Notes under the pieces: generated by a model
Seen by the model: only the letters and a program-made list of their open reading frames with translations
Told to the model about the DNA's origin: nothing
Databases searched by the model: none
In this document: positions 32,602-41,706 of the stretch, piece after piece
Layout: each line of letters begins with the position of its first letter
Position numbering within the stretch: the stretch's first letter is position 1
Source: Candidatus Zixiibacteriota bacterium
Lineage (GTDB): Bacteria; Zixibacteria; MSB-5A5; GN15; FEB-12
DNA: 48,423 bases
Direction: 5' to 3'
Assembly (NCBI GenBank): GCA_040752815.1
Contig: JBFMGC010000018.1
Span: forward strand, 1 to 48,423
Program-made: the position numbers and the translations under genes

Positions 32602-34269
32602 CTAAATCATGATGACGAATTTCGTACCGGACGTGTAGTTCGGGTCGATAACGATCTCCCCTCCGAGATCCGAGATTATCCGCTGCACGGTCGGAAGGCC
32701 GAGACCGGTGCCCCCCTCTTTGGAAGTGTAGTACGGCGCGAACACTCTTTCGCGCAGTTCCTCCGGTATGCCCGGACCGGTGTCGCTGACGCTGATACGA
32801 ATCCGATCACCGTCGCGGGCCGCCTCGATCATGAACTTCCCCGGTCGACCGCCCAGCGCCTCTTTGGTGTTGTTGAACAGATTGTGAAACGCCTCTTTCA
32901 GTCGGTCAGGGTTCGCCGTTAATACGATCCCCGACTCGCAGGTTACCGTCACGGCCAGCCCGATCTTGTCCCCCTCTACCTTAAGCAGCTCACCGATCTC
33001 GACAAGAAGCAAATCGAGCCTAATAGTTGTTTGCTGCTTTTGTTCATCGCGGGCCAACGCCAGAAACCGTGTAATGATGTCGTTGAGGCGACTGGTCTCC
33101 GTTCGAATCTGGGAGGTGAACCCCTGATACTGGTCATGATTCGCGGTGGGTGTGAACTCCCGGGCGAGACGCTGCGCGGCGATCGAAATGGTGTTGAGCG
33201 GGTTGCGAATCTCATGGGCCACACCGGCAGCGAGGTTGCCCATCTCCGACAGGCGTTCCCGACGCTGGGCCTCGCGCTCGTAGTCAGCCATCATCTCGTA
33301 GCGCTTGCGACGGCCGCGGATATACGCCAGAGCCACCAGCAACAGCACGACCAACACTCCCGACAATATTATGGTCTGGCGGTCAAACCCTCGACTAACC
33401 GTGTAGTATCGATCCAGCGATAGCCCCACTCGAAACAGACCCCCGGGATACTGCGAGGTCGAAAACGGCCTCACCATTTCCAGAATCTTCTTACCCTGAT
33501 GCTCATGGACGCGTTGAACGATACTGTCGGCGTCGAGCGCCTGCGTGAGAAATGAATCCTCGCTGATCGCCGATAGCCCGTCCAGCCTGCGCGATGAAAA
33601 CACGATCTCGTCAATGGTCTGGTAGACGATATACTCCACCCCCCGCTCGCGCGCCATTGCCTGCGCCAGATGGCCAATCCCGGTTTCGCTCAAAGCGCGT
33701 GTATAGAACAGAGCATCACTGGCAAACACTACCACCTGGTTCAACTGACTGGTCAGCTCAAGGTAGTAGTGGACCGACTTGCCGGGCGTGTCGCCCTCTT
33801 CGAGCAAAAGAACAAATCTGGTTTCGGGGTCGGCAAACAGCGAGTCGACCTCCGCTTCCACGTGTGCCGGAGGACGCATCTGCACCCCTCGTACGGTGGC
33901 CCCGGCGACCAGGCCGCTGTCATGGCGATAGAGGTACGCTCCTAGGAGATCATGGGTGAGCGCAAAGGACGCCCAATCCCGATCGGAGAGCTTGTCCACG
34001 TCCATATCCATGAGCGTGACCACCAGATCGGAATACCGCTGGCGCACGAGATGATCGTAGAACAGCTCTGAGGTGATGGCGTTCTGCGACGCTTGCGCAA
34101 GTGATTCGGTGAATGCCCGCCCCTGTTCTGCCAGGAGCTCGAAGCTGTCTGAGCGGCTCTTGCGAATGGAAAACCAGGTGATCAGGAACACCGCTACCGC
34201 CAGAATCACTGCCAGCGTTGTCAGATAACGCTGGTCCTGTGCGGTGCTGCCTTGGGCCGTGGGCGACAT
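32602..34269 (-). CDS. Sensor histidine kinase, two membrane helices, no HAMP seen
   Basis: 555 residues. Helix 1 at about 17-36 (LTTLAVILAVAVFLITWFSI), a periplasmic sensor of about 250 residues, helix 2 near 300 (LSGVLVVLLLVALAYI). The kinase core follows: LSEMGNLAAGVAHEIRNPLN with the phosphorylated His, then HATPase boxes N (FHNLFNNTKEAL), G1 (VSDTGPGIPEEL) and F/G2 (YYTSKEGGTGLGLPT). The sensor lacks a family I know. It autophosphorylates and passes phosphate to a regulator, but no response regulator lies in the window. It is followed by a second kinase upstream (34349-36322); both run leftward, 79 bases apart. Confidence 0.92.
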   Translation of the reverse strand: MSPTAQGSTAQDQRYLTTLAVILAVAVFLITWFSIRKSRSDSFELLAEQGRAFTESLAQASQNAITSELFYDHLVRQRYSDLVVTLMDMDVDKLSDRDWASFALTHDLLGAYLYRHDSGLVAGATVRGVQMRPPAHVEAEVDSLFADPETRFVLLLEEGDTPGKSVHYYLELTSQLNQVVVFASDALFYTRALSETGIGHLAQAMARERGVEYIVYQTIDEIVFSSRRLDGLSAISEDSFLTQALDADSIVQRVHEHQGKKILEMVRPFSTSQYPGGLFRVGLSLDRYYTVSRGFDRQTIILSGVLVVLLLVALAYIRGRRKRYEMMADYEREAQRRERLSEMGNLAAGVAHEIRNPLNTISIAAQRLAREFTPTANHDQYQGFTSQIRTETSRLNDIITRFLALARDEQKQQTTIRLDLLLVEIGELLKVEGDKIGLAVTVTCESGIVLTANPDRLKEAFHNLFNNTKEALGGRPGKFMIEAARDGDRIRISVSDTGPGIPEELRERVFAPYYTSKEGGTGLGLPTVQRIISDLGGEIVIDPNYTSGTKFVIMI

Positions 34270-34348
34270 AGTGCGCTAAACGTACTGCCGCTTGCGCGTA
34301 TGGGCAACTAAAACCGATGTTTGAGCGATGGAACGAAAACGAGCTTGG

Positions 34349-36322
34349 CTACGATATCGCCGTCAGGGTGTCAGCGGTCAGTTCCGATTCACCCGCCGCC
34401 CTGACTTTGACAGGCAGATGGACGGTGAAAGTAGCGCCATTATCGAATCGATAATCCACACTGCCGCCGTGGTTGTCGACAATCTTGCGACAAGTGATCA
34501 GTCCAATTCCGTGGCCCCGTTTCTTGGTCGTGAATCTGGTTTTGAACAGCAGCGGTACTTTGTTAGGCACCACACCCGGGCCGTTGTCGCGAACCGTGAT
34601 GGATGCCACCTGCTCCCCGTCTTTTCTGACTAAAGCGGTCGCGACCCGGATGGTCCTCTCCCCGTCAGTTTCGGCCAGCGCCTCGGCGGCATTGTAGATC
34701 AGGTTTACCAGAAGCTGCTGGACCTGCCCGGTGTCGATATGCATGATCGGGATCTCGGTGGAAAGTTCCTTGACCACTTCGACCACGTCGAACTTGTTTT
34801 GCGGCTTAAGAAATGCAATGACGTTCTCAACCGCCTGGTTCAGCGACGCAGGTTCAAGCCTGACCGTATCAGGCGAGCTGTCCAGAAGGCCGTCGGCAAA
34901 GCGGGCGATCTTCTCGAGTGTGGTCTTCATTACCTCGAGTTTCTTGTTTACCTTCTCGTGGTCTCCCCTGCTGAGCAACATGGGCATCAACTCCACGTTT
35001 CCCAGCAAAACGGCCAGGTAGTTGTTTATCTCGTGGGCTATATCACCGGCCATCTCGCCCTTGGTGTAGTACCTATCGAGGCGGATAATCATCTCCTGGA
35101 AATTACGGCTGTCCGTGATATCACGGCAGATGTACAGCCTGGCCAGGAGCCGGCCATCGTCCGTGCACACGTCGCCCGTATTGGCAAAGGCCGGGAACAA
35201 CACGCCGTCCTTGCGACGGCAGATTATCTCGAACTCCCGACTTCCTGGATCCTCGGGTGAGAACACGGCGTGGTCGGAGTTCTCAGCCAGCAGCAGATCG
35301 AAGGGCCGTCCGATAACCTCCTCCGCACGGTAGCCAAACTCTGCTGTTGCGGCTCTGTTAAAGAGGACAATTCTCCTGTCGGGCGACGTTACCACCACGC
35401 TCAGCGGGGAGCAGTCCACCAGGGTAGATAGAAACGTCTGCGATTCCTTCAAGTCGGCATTGGTACTGGCCAGGCGATTGACAAAGCTGTCCAACTGGCG
35501 GCGATCTTCCCAGAGACGACGCGTCATTTGATTGTAGGCCCGGGCCAGCTTCCCCAGCTCGGGGTCATTCTCAAGCTCGGCGAGATGGTGCATTTTGCCT
35601 TCGGCGGTTTCACTGAGTCCGCTGATTATCTGATCCAGCGGCCGCTTGAATTTTCGCAGCAGCAGGCTCACAGTCAGAAGCGAGATCAGCGCCGCGCAGA
35701 GAAACAGAACAAACACCGCGTACTGCAATCCAGCTCGCGACGATACCGCCAGGCCGTGCTCGGCCGCTACAACCAACACTAACGGGCCATACTCCCAATC
35801 AGAAGGAAGTTTATGATAATACGCGAGATGACTGGTGGAGACGGCCGGATGCGCCGGACCCGACTGGGTTTGCTCGGCGACGTGTCGCAGTGCGACCGGA
35901 TCAACAAAGTCGGAAATGTCCTCGTCGGAGTCATCGCTGCTCTCCCTGACAGACGTACCGGCATATACGTAGAGAACGTCCAGACGGGTCGAGTCCCCGA
36001 CCCGGACGAGAGCGGCGCGCTCGATGGCAGGGTGCGCGGCCAGGCGATCGTGCAAAATCGAGTACGGTTCGCCCGCAGTGTAGTAACCTTCCGACCACAG
36101 GCTCTGGTACTTCACTCCGTCTGCGATTGCCTGCCCGGAAACATAAAGAGCATGTCCTCGGCGTCGGAATTCAGCGGAGCCGGAGCGGTCAGAGTCAGGG
36201 ACGAACAGGATCAGCGCCAGGGCCGCAAATACGAAAAGCACCTGGAGGATTATCAGATTGCTCAAGCGTACGATAATACCGGGTTTCGAACCGGTTCTGG
36301 TAAGCCCTTTGAGAAACTCCAT
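34349..36322 (-). CDS. Sensor histidine kinase with periplasmic, HAMP and PAS domains
   Basis: 657 residues. Helix 1 at about 20-43, a periplasmic domain to about 195, helix 2 (AVFVLFLCAALISLLTVSLL), HAMP (about 225-275, KFKRPLDQIISGLSETAEGK), PAS (about 300-420) and the kinase core. MAGDIAHEINNYLAVLLGN carries the phospho-His in an HEINN context, as in some NtrB/HK4-like kinases. HATPase boxes: LVNLIYNAAEAL, VRDNGPGVV and TKKRGHGIGLITC. The PAS domain may bind a small ligand or sense redox. The periplasmic domain is unrecognised. Upstream lies an RNA-like structured region, and no partner regulator is seen. Confidence 0.92.
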   Translation of the reverse strand: MEFLKGLTRTGSKPGIIVRLSNLIILQVLFVFAALALILFVPDSDRSGSAEFRRRGHALYVSGQAIADGVKYQSLWSEGYYTAGEPYSILHDRLAAHPAIERAALVRVGDSTRLDVLYVYAGTSVRESSDDSDEDISDFVDPVALRHVAEQTQSGPAHPAVSTSHLAYYHKLPSDWEYGPLVLVVAAEHGLAVSSRAGLQYAVFVLFLCAALISLLTVSLLLRKFKRPLDQIISGLSETAEGKMHHLAELENDPELGKLARAYNQMTRRLWEDRRQLDSFVNRLASTNADLKESQTFLSTLVDCSPLSVVVTSPDRRIVLFNRAATAEFGYRAEEVIGRPFDLLLAENSDHAVFSPEDPGSREFEIICRRKDGVLFPAFANTGDVCTDDGRLLARLYICRDITDSRNFQEMIIRLDRYYTKGEMAGDIAHEINNYLAVLLGNVELMPMLLSRGDHEKVNKKLEVMKTTLEKIARFADGLLDSSPDTVRLEPASLNQAVENVIAFLKPQNKFDVVEVVKELSTEIPIMHIDTGQVQQLLVNLIYNAAEALAETDGERTIRVATALVRKDGEQVASITVRDNGPGVVPNKVPLLFKTRFTTKKRGHGIGLITCRKIVDNHGGSVDYRFDNGATFTVHLPVKVRAAGESELTADTLTAIS

Positions 36323-36788
36323 CTCGAAAGATATCGGAAGTATTCACCAGAAAATTATTGGAGCAGTACTTTCTGAAGGCCAGACAAAAAGATAGGGAGT
36401 GGTGGAGGGGGGATGCCCGACTCTTACGTCAGGTGGCTGGAGTACCAGCACACACCACTCCCTAAGTTTTACAACAACCAGGGAAGCGACCAGGTTACGA
36501 GCAATTGTGGTGCCCGGCTCCCTGGAGCTGCACCCTTAAATTCTACTTCAAATATAGAGGCTAACAGGTTATGGGGCAAACGGAATGTTTCGTGGGGCTT
36601 GTCGGTGCTATGCCGAAGCCGGAACGGTCCGGGACCCCGTGGCCCGGCATTCCATACTGTTCGCAACCGGTTGCATCACAAGCAGGTTGGGGAAGTGGTT
36701 GTGTACGGGGAACGACTCCCGCACATCAATCAAAAGGCGGGGGTCTCTCCTGAAACCCCGGCCGGTTCTTGCTCGCGAATATCAGATC
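36323..36788. other. Non-coding interval with several stem-loops
   Basis: Between two leftward genes, no plausible gene. It holds the three-way structure at 36393-36464, a hairpin CCAGGGA/TCCCTGG (36478-36525), and ATGCCG ... CGGCAT arms at 36610-36650. Short open frames exist but lack a ribosome site. I see no tRNA or known riboswitch core. Confidence 0.6.
36393..36464. repeat. Long inverted repeat that folds as a three-way junction
   Basis: TAGGGAGTGGTG (36393-36404) and CACCACTCCCTA (36453-36464) are perfect 12-base arms. Between them on the minus strand are two inner stems: GCTGG-TACT-CCAGC and CCTGAC-GTAAGA-GTCGGG (with one G-U). TTTTT lies just beyond the outer stem on the minus strand (36390-36386) and TTTT on the plus (36467-36470). 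It could end transcription from either side or be a regulatory RNA before the histidine kinase starting at 36322. Confidence 0.6.
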
Positions 36789-38339
36789 TTAAAGTCTCTG
36801 GATCTTCGCTGTAATCTTGGGTAGCCCTTGTGCGCCGGTGGCCAATCCAGCCTGGCTCCGGAGCGACCAAACATTCAGGAACGTGCCAAAAACCGGCTCA
36901 AATGCAGGCCAGGAACTGGGCAGATTCCGCGCGAAAATGATAATCGGAAAGTTGGTCGAATCGTGGACCAGGTTTATCGGCTCGATGCTTACGAATACCG
37001 TACCGGTATTAGCACTCAGATCCTGCAATAGGTTGTACGGGGTCGTGATGACTCCGCCGGTAGCGGCGCTCAGGGCAGCACCGTCAAGGAAATCCTCGCC
37101 CGGGAATCGAGGCCGCTTTAGCACGGTGTCATAGAAACTGCCGCTATCCACCACCCATTTGACTTCGAGCGTAAAGGGATTGGAGAGATCATTGTCGGTC
37201 TCGTCGACAAACGGGCCCGTAGTCAATAAGCCGCCCCGATAACCGGGGATCAGTAGCTCGCCGGTGGTGAAATCCCATGCGGGTGGAGTGAACTCGCCAA
37301 CAGCGGCTTTGGGAATATGGTCGGCTACCACCCAACCCTTGTACCGCCAGCCATAGTCGCTCAGGTCAGGAATCGAGTACAAATCCTGGACGAACACATC
37401 TACGAAAACCGACCGCCTCACCGTCGTCGGAAAGATTCCTGAGATCGTATCGTAGTCGCCAGGAGATATAGTATCTATGTCGTTCCCGTAGTCTTTGATA
37501 ATCCTCGGGATAGTCGAGTCAACATCATAATGCACATTCTGCTTGGCTGCATAGTGGATAAAAGAGTCAATTCCCAGGGCCAAGACGTCACGACCGAAGT
37601 CAACAAGGATCGTGTCGAATTCAAACCAGACCGAATCCGCGTACGGTGCATACAGGGAGGCGAAGTTCAGGGTTTCGTATTCCGGATCTGACGGCCCCTC
37701 CTGGTTGGTAACCACCTCTATGGTATCCCACACGTACTTTATCAAAACGTCGAGAGTATCCTCGATTTCGAGGCGAACCGGCTGGTAGTTGCAGAACCAG
37801 AGGCCGTACCCGTCGTTGCCACGATTGTCATCAGTCGGCGTCTCGAAATTACATCTGATGGTGGCTTCAAACAGGGAATCATGCTGAGGGAAGGACATAC
37901 GGATAGTATCCGTTCTGCCCGTGATGGACTGCATCAACATGACCGGCCCGGGCAGCGACGGATAGGAACCGTCGACTTCAACCGTCACAAACAGGAAATC
38001 GAACTCAAAGAGGTCTCCTTCGAGCTGAAACAGGTTGCTGTCGGCCCGAACGTTGCCATTCTCGTCCAGAAAAGCAACCAGCGTGTCGCTGGTGAGATAC
38101 GAAAACCGGCCGAGCGGGATCACCTCCGCCCGTTCCTTAATCTCCGGGTACGCAACTTTCGAAACCCAGACTCCATAGATCATTCCCGGTGGCGGCTCGG
38201 GCAGCCGTTCGGGGCTTAACCAGATTTTGGTCAAGGACTTGGAGGCGGTAATGTCTTCCGTCTGGCTGCAACTCATGATCAAGGTCAGAGCGCCAAAGAC
38301 AGCGGCCAAAAACGCCAGACGACTATCAAGCTTGAACAT
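36789..38339 (-). CDS. Secreted lipoprotein of unknown function
   Basis: 516 residues from the ATG at 38339 (GGAAGGAAGGG upstream). Signal peptide about 1-22 with a lipobox-like LIMSC, so the mature protein would be lipid-anchored at Cys23 or so. The rest has many short beta strands and acidic loops: YGVWVSKVAYPEIKE, FEFDFLFVTVEVDGSYPSL, LPGPVMLMQSITG. I do not recognise a domain; it may be a beta-sandwich protein on the outer membrane. Own promoter and a short upstream frame in the leader. It is co-directional with the histidine kinases but separated from them by 466 bases of structured DNA. Confidence 0.65.
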   Translation of the reverse strand: MFKLDSRLAFLAAVFGALTLIMSCSQTEDITASKSLTKIWLSPERLPEPPPGMIYGVWVSKVAYPEIKERAEVIPLGRFSYLTSDTLVAFLDENGNVRADSNLFQLEGDLFEFDFLFVTVEVDGSYPSLPGPVMLMQSITGRTDTIRMSFPQHDSLFEATIRCNFETPTDDNRGNDGYGLWFCNYQPVRLEIEDTLDVLIKYVWDTIEVVTNQEGPSDPEYETLNFASLYAPYADSVWFEFDTILVDFGRDVLALGIDSFIHYAAKQNVHYDVDSTIPRIIKDYGNDIDTISPGDYDTISGIFPTTVRRSVFVDVFVQDLYSIPDLSDYGWRYKGWVVADHIPKAAVGEFTPPAWDFTTGELLIPGYRGGLLTTGPFVDETDNDLSNPFTLEVKWVVDSGSFYDTVLKRPRFPGEDFLDGAALSAATGGVITTPYNLLQDLSANTGTVFVSIEPINLVHDSTNFPIIIFARNLPSSWPAFEPVFGTFLNVWSLRSQAGLATGAQGLPKITAKIQRL

Positions 38340-38380
38340 CAGACCCTTCCTTCCGGGGAGCACGCAAACAAGAAGCTCAT
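38339..38380 (-). CDS. Possible 13-residue leader peptide before the lipoprotein gene
   Basis: AAGGAG, two bases, then an ATG at 38380 opens the frame MSFLFACSPEGRV and ends in TGA at 38341-38339. The stop shares its A with the ATG of the lipoprotein (TGATG), so translation of the two could be coupled. The Shine-Dalgarno is stronger than most here. No repeated codons for attenuation are seen. It is too short to test by family, hence the low confidence. Confidence 0.35.
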   Translation of the reverse strand: MSFLFACSPEGRV

Positions 38381-38405
38381 ATCTCCTTAAGCATTACAGA
38401 GCGCC

Positions 38406-38435
38406 AATATAGACGGCCCTACGAGTAGCTGTCAA
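38406..38435 (-). promoter_or_regulatory. Promoter of the secreted lipoprotein gene
   Basis: TTGACA (38435-38430), 18 bases, TATATT (38411-38406). It is near consensus. The transcript would start near 38399, about 20 bases before the leader frame. Confidence 0.65.
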
Positions 38436-38568
38436 GCCAGATTTTGGACGCCTTACTCTCGGACCGGCCGTCATCCTATTTGACGAACAACCCCTGTTGT
38501 CCATTCAAGAATCACTCAACCCTTTCCGATACTACTGAAGTACCAAACCCTAACACTTGCAGAAATCT

Positions 38569-40737
38569 ATGGCACTAAAAGACACGCCGGAAACGATACC
38601 AAGCCCTCCCGCCGACCAGGCCCCTTCCGCCACCGGGCAAGACCCGGCCGCCAACTCGAAGCGGCCTGCCGACGTCGAAGATGACAACCTGGACTTCGTA
38701 GTAACGGAAGCACACGGCGACGATCACGAGCTCGTGGGCGGATTCAAGTCTTCCGGGGCCGACAACCTGGGCATAGAGACGCCTGCGGACCTGATGGATG
38801 CCGAGGCCTCTTCAGTCCAGGATTCCAAAGCGCGGCACCGCCAGTACACCGACGTTCTGGCAGGTCAGGCTGACTGGCCGAATGAGGCCGACATGTTCGC
38901 CGAGACCGGTCCGCTGGAAGTCCCAGCCGCCAGAGACAGAAACAGCGAGCCGAACGGCGGCTTTGAGCGCCTGTCCGACGCACAGGTCCAGGAGATCTCC
39001 CGTCGGATGCGCGCCGAGGCCAGTCGGTCAGGATACCTGTCGGAAGAAGAAAAACAGAAAATCGTAAGCGGGATCGGTGTGGCGACTGTGGGATATGGCT
39101 CGGAAGCCGATCCGTCCGCCCGTCCGCGTGGCACCGGTTTCCACAATGAGCCGATCATCCCTCCCAAACGGGCCAAAGACAGCCGCCCCATCACGACTGA
39201 CTTCGAACTGATGGGAGACTCTCCCAAGATCTCCAAGAGGTCTCGCGGGATTGCCTATTTCGCTAAAGGGTATATCCAGGTCACAGGGCAGCAGGAGTTG
39301 CATGATGGTGACGAGTTGGTCATCAGTGGCCGCGAGTACGTGTTGCGGAAGAAGAAGCTCTCAAACAAGGCTATCATGGTCACGGTCGGCTCCCTGGCAG
39401 CGATTGTCGTTTTCACCCTTGGCATGCTTTTCAGTTCGAGCGCAGAGATCGGCGCCGGACGTTTGGTCGGGGTCGTACTGGACCAGAGCGGCCAGCCAAT
39501 TCTGACGGGCGGCAAGGTACAGTTGCCCGAGCTAGGTCACTCATACGACATAAATGGCCAGGGTCTGTTTAAGTCCGACCGCCTGGATGCCGGCAGCTAC
39601 AAGCTTGAGTTTGTGGTGGGGCAACAGGTAATCGCATCTGATTACGCCACCGTCACGGACAACAACATAACCACCATCGTGCTCAAGCCTACCTCTCACG
39701 TGGCAATTGTGCCGGCCGAACAGCAAACTTCTGAAGCCTCGCCTCGGGGCGGATTCACGGCGCATACAGCGGAGCCTGAGACCAGACCGGTGGAAAACCA
39801 GCCGCCTCGGCCGGCGGCAGTCAGCGCCCCAGTCTCTCGCCCGACTCCGCCGCCCGCCGCTTCTTTCGCCAGGCTAACACTAGCCGCGAACGTGGATAAT
39901 GCCCGGCTGAGCATTGACGGATCCGTAATCGGGGCCGGAAATCTCACCTATTCGCAGCTCAAACCCGGCATCCATAAATACACGGTTTCCAGGGATGGTT
40001 ACCAGGACGCAACCGGCATAATAGACCTGAAGACGGACGAAACCAATACCCTTAAAGTAACACTTGAACCTTCGTCGGTCCAAACCAAGCCGCGCCAGCG
40101 GGCTGAGCTGGAATATTACCAGTCGGCGCTAAGCGCCATTGACCGGGGCGATTTGAGCTCCGGGCTTAACGACCTGAATCAGGCAATTGCTATTGATCCC
40201 AGCTATAGCAAGGCGTATGTCAAGCGCGGCGAGATCTATCGCCATCTTCGCAACAACGGCGCCGCCCATGACGATTTCGTGCGGGCAGCCGAGATCTTCC
40301 AGATGAATAATGAGCCCAGCCAGGCCCTGGCTGCTTATGAAGATGCTCTTAAGGCCAACTCGAAGAGCGTCCCGGCCTACCTCGGGCGAGGCAGCCTCTA
40401 TCTTGCCCGTAATGAAGCCATCGCCGCCCTGGCCGATTTCGACATGGTGACCCGTCTCGACAAACGGAATCTGGACGGGTATATCGGTTTGGGCCGTGCC
40501 CGCTACAACCAGGGCAATTTCGACAAGGCCGAGAAGCACTTTCGAGACGCGCGTTCGCTCGAACCGAACAACCCGGTCATTCATCAGTACCTGATGCTCA
40601 GCCACTTCGGAATGGGCGAATTCAAGGAAGTCCAGAAGGACTACGAGAAGTTCCTCAAGTGTGCTTCGGAAGCGCAGATCACTCAGATCAAAACGGATCC
40701 ACGGTTCGCACCGGTGCTGCGAGTAATCGAGAACTGA
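38569..40737 (+). CDS. Membrane protein with a PEGA domain and TPR repeats
   Basis: 722 residues from ATG 38569. The first 240 are acidic and low in complexity, probably cytoplasmic and disordered. One helix at about 270-288 (AIMVTVGSLAAIVVFTLGML) places the rest in the periplasm. Next is a carboxypeptidase-regulatory-like beta-sandwich (GRLVGVVLDQSGQPILTG), a Pro-rich linker, a PEGA domain at about 440-500 (LTLAANVDNARLSIDGSVIG ...), and four or more TPR units (AIAIDPSYSKAYVKRGEIY, AIAALADFDMVTRLDKRN, AEKHFRDARSLEPNN). PEGA and TPR modules bind other proteins or glycans at the cell surface; the function is unknown. It is followed by a two-CW domain gene 17 bases on. Confidence 0.8.
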   Translation: MALKDTPETIPSPPADQAPSATGQDPAANSKRPADVEDDNLDFVVTEAHGDDHELVGGFKSSGADNLGIETPADLMDAEASSVQDSKARHRQYTDVLAGQADWPNEADMFAETGPLEVPAARDRNSEPNGGFERLSDAQVQEISRRMRAEASRSGYLSEEEKQKIVSGIGVATVGYGSEADPSARPRGTGFHNEPIIPPKRAKDSRPITTDFELMGDSPKISKRSRGIAYFAKGYIQVTGQQELHDGDELVISGREYVLRKKKLSNKAIMVTVGSLAAIVVFTLGMLFSSSAEIGAGRLVGVVLDQSGQPILTGGKVQLPELGHSYDINGQGLFKSDRLDAGSYKLEFVVGQQVIASDYATVTDNNITTIVLKPTSHVAIVPAEQQTSEASPRGGFTAHTAEPETRPVENQPPRPAAVSAPVSRPTPPPAASFARLTLAANVDNARLSIDGSVIGAGNLTYSQLKPGIHKYTVSRDGYQDATGIIDLKTDETNTLKVTLEPSSVQTKPRQRAELEYYQSALSAIDRGDLSSGLNDLNQAIAIDPSYSKAYVKRGEIYRHLRNNGAAHDDFVRAAEIFQMNNEPSQALAAYEDALKANSKSVPAYLGRGSLYLARNEAIAALADFDMVTRLDKRNLDGYIGLGRARYNQGNFDKAEKHFRDARSLEPNNPVIHQYLMLSHFGMGEFKEVQKDYEKFLKCASEAQITQIKTDPRFAPVLRVIEN

Positions 40738-40754
40738 GACTTCTGAGGCCCGCC

Positions 40755-41042
40755 ATGGAACGCAAGCTAAACTGCTGGGAGTTCAAGAACTGCGGACGGG
40801 AAAGAGGCGGGCTGATGGCGGCCACACTGGGTGAGTGCCCGGTGTCTACGTCGATGGCTTTCGATGGCACCAACGGCGGCATCGCCGCCGGGCGCTCCTG
40901 CTGGATGGTCAGGGAGTCGAACAGGCTGGCGCGAGTACAAGTCTGCACCGGCGCGTCTTGTCATACCTGCGAGTTCTACCGCAGGGTCATCCACGAAGAG
41001 CGCTCCGCGGCCAAGCACCAGTTCAGCACCACCGTGGCCTGA
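40755..41042 (+). CDS. Two-CW domain protein (cysteine-rich, probably metal-binding)
   Basis: 95 residues. CW pairs at 7-8 (NCWEFKNCG) and 49-50 (GRSCWMV) and further cysteines at 13, 28, 64, 69 and 72 (TGASCHTCEFY). This is the pattern of the small two-CW proteins found near PAS-type sensors in many bacteria. The cysteines could bind zinc or a cluster, or take part in thiol redox; no function is shown. It sits 17 bases after the PEGA/TPR gene and converges with lexA. Confidence 0.75.
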   Translation: MERKLNCWEFKNCGRERGGLMAATLGECPVSTSMAFDGTNGGIAAGRSCWMVRESNRLARVQVCTGASCHTCEFYRRVIHEERSAAKHQFSTTVA

Positions 41043-41054
41043 CCAATGTTTGGT

Positions 41055-41672
41055 TCACGCCATTTTCCGCAGCAATCCCACCACCTTGCCGGCGATCCGG
41101 AAATCGCCCGACTTGCGACTGACATAGATCGGCTCGTAGGCGGCGTTCTCCGGCTGAAGGCGGATTCGCTGGCCCTCGGGATAATACCGCTTTACCGTAG
41201 CTTCGCCGTTGACTACCGCCACCACAATGTCCCCTTTCTGGGCGACAGACTGTTTACGCACGATGACCACGTCGCGATCGTGAATACCGGCGTCGATCAT
41301 CGAATCTCCCTTGACTGTCAGGCTGAACGTGTCCCCTTTCGGCATAAATGAGACATCCAGCAGGATCTCACCCTCGACATTTTCGGCCGCGTCAATCGGC
41401 TGGCCCGCCGGCACCGCACCGACCAGAGGCACTCGCCCAGCGCCTGCCGCCAGACTTCGAGTCAGCTCAAGCCCTCGAGAGATGAAATCCGATTTCTTGA
41501 GATACCCCTTTCGGATCAAGGCCGCGAGGTGGGTGCGAACACCGTTGGTGGAGCTAATCCCAAATCGCTCCCCGATCTCGCGTATAGTCGGTGAATGCCC
41601 CTTCTCGGTAATGAGCCGCTCGATAAAATCGAGAATCCGCCGCTGCTTCAGTGTAAGTTCTGCTCTGGTCAT
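41055..41672 (-). CDS. lexA: LexA repressor
   Basis: 205 residues from the ATG at 41672, the usual LexA length. Winged-helix DNA-binding domain: LTLKQRRILDFIERLITEKG, then PTIREIGERFGISSTNGVRTHLAAL. The cleavage site is the Ala-Gly in VGAVPAGQP, and catalytic Ser (VKGDSMIDAG) and Lys (EATVKRYY) are intact. When RecA filaments form on damaged DNA, LexA cuts itself and frees the SOS genes. An earlier in-frame start (41723) is unlikely because it lies inside the promoter/operator. AAAGGG is the probable ribosome site. No SOS target besides itself is seen here. Confidence 0.95.
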   Translation of the reverse strand: MTRAELTLKQRRILDFIERLITEKGHSPTIREIGERFGISSTNGVRTHLAALIRKGYLKKSDFISRGLELTRSLAAGAGRVPLVGAVPAGQPIDAAENVEGEILLDVSFMPKGDTFSLTVKGDSMIDAGIHDRDVVIVRKQSVAQKGDIVVAVVNGEATVKRYYPEGQRIRLQPENAAYEPIYVSRKSGDFRIAGKVVGLLRKMA

Positions 41673-41706
41673 CCTGCGCCCTTTCAGCCAGTCCTTGCCT
41701 GCCTGA

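Noticed and set aside
36571-36824. Short rightward frames in the interval between kinase and lipoprotein genes
   Set aside because: No ribosome site, no similarity, and they run into the convergent lipoprotein gene.
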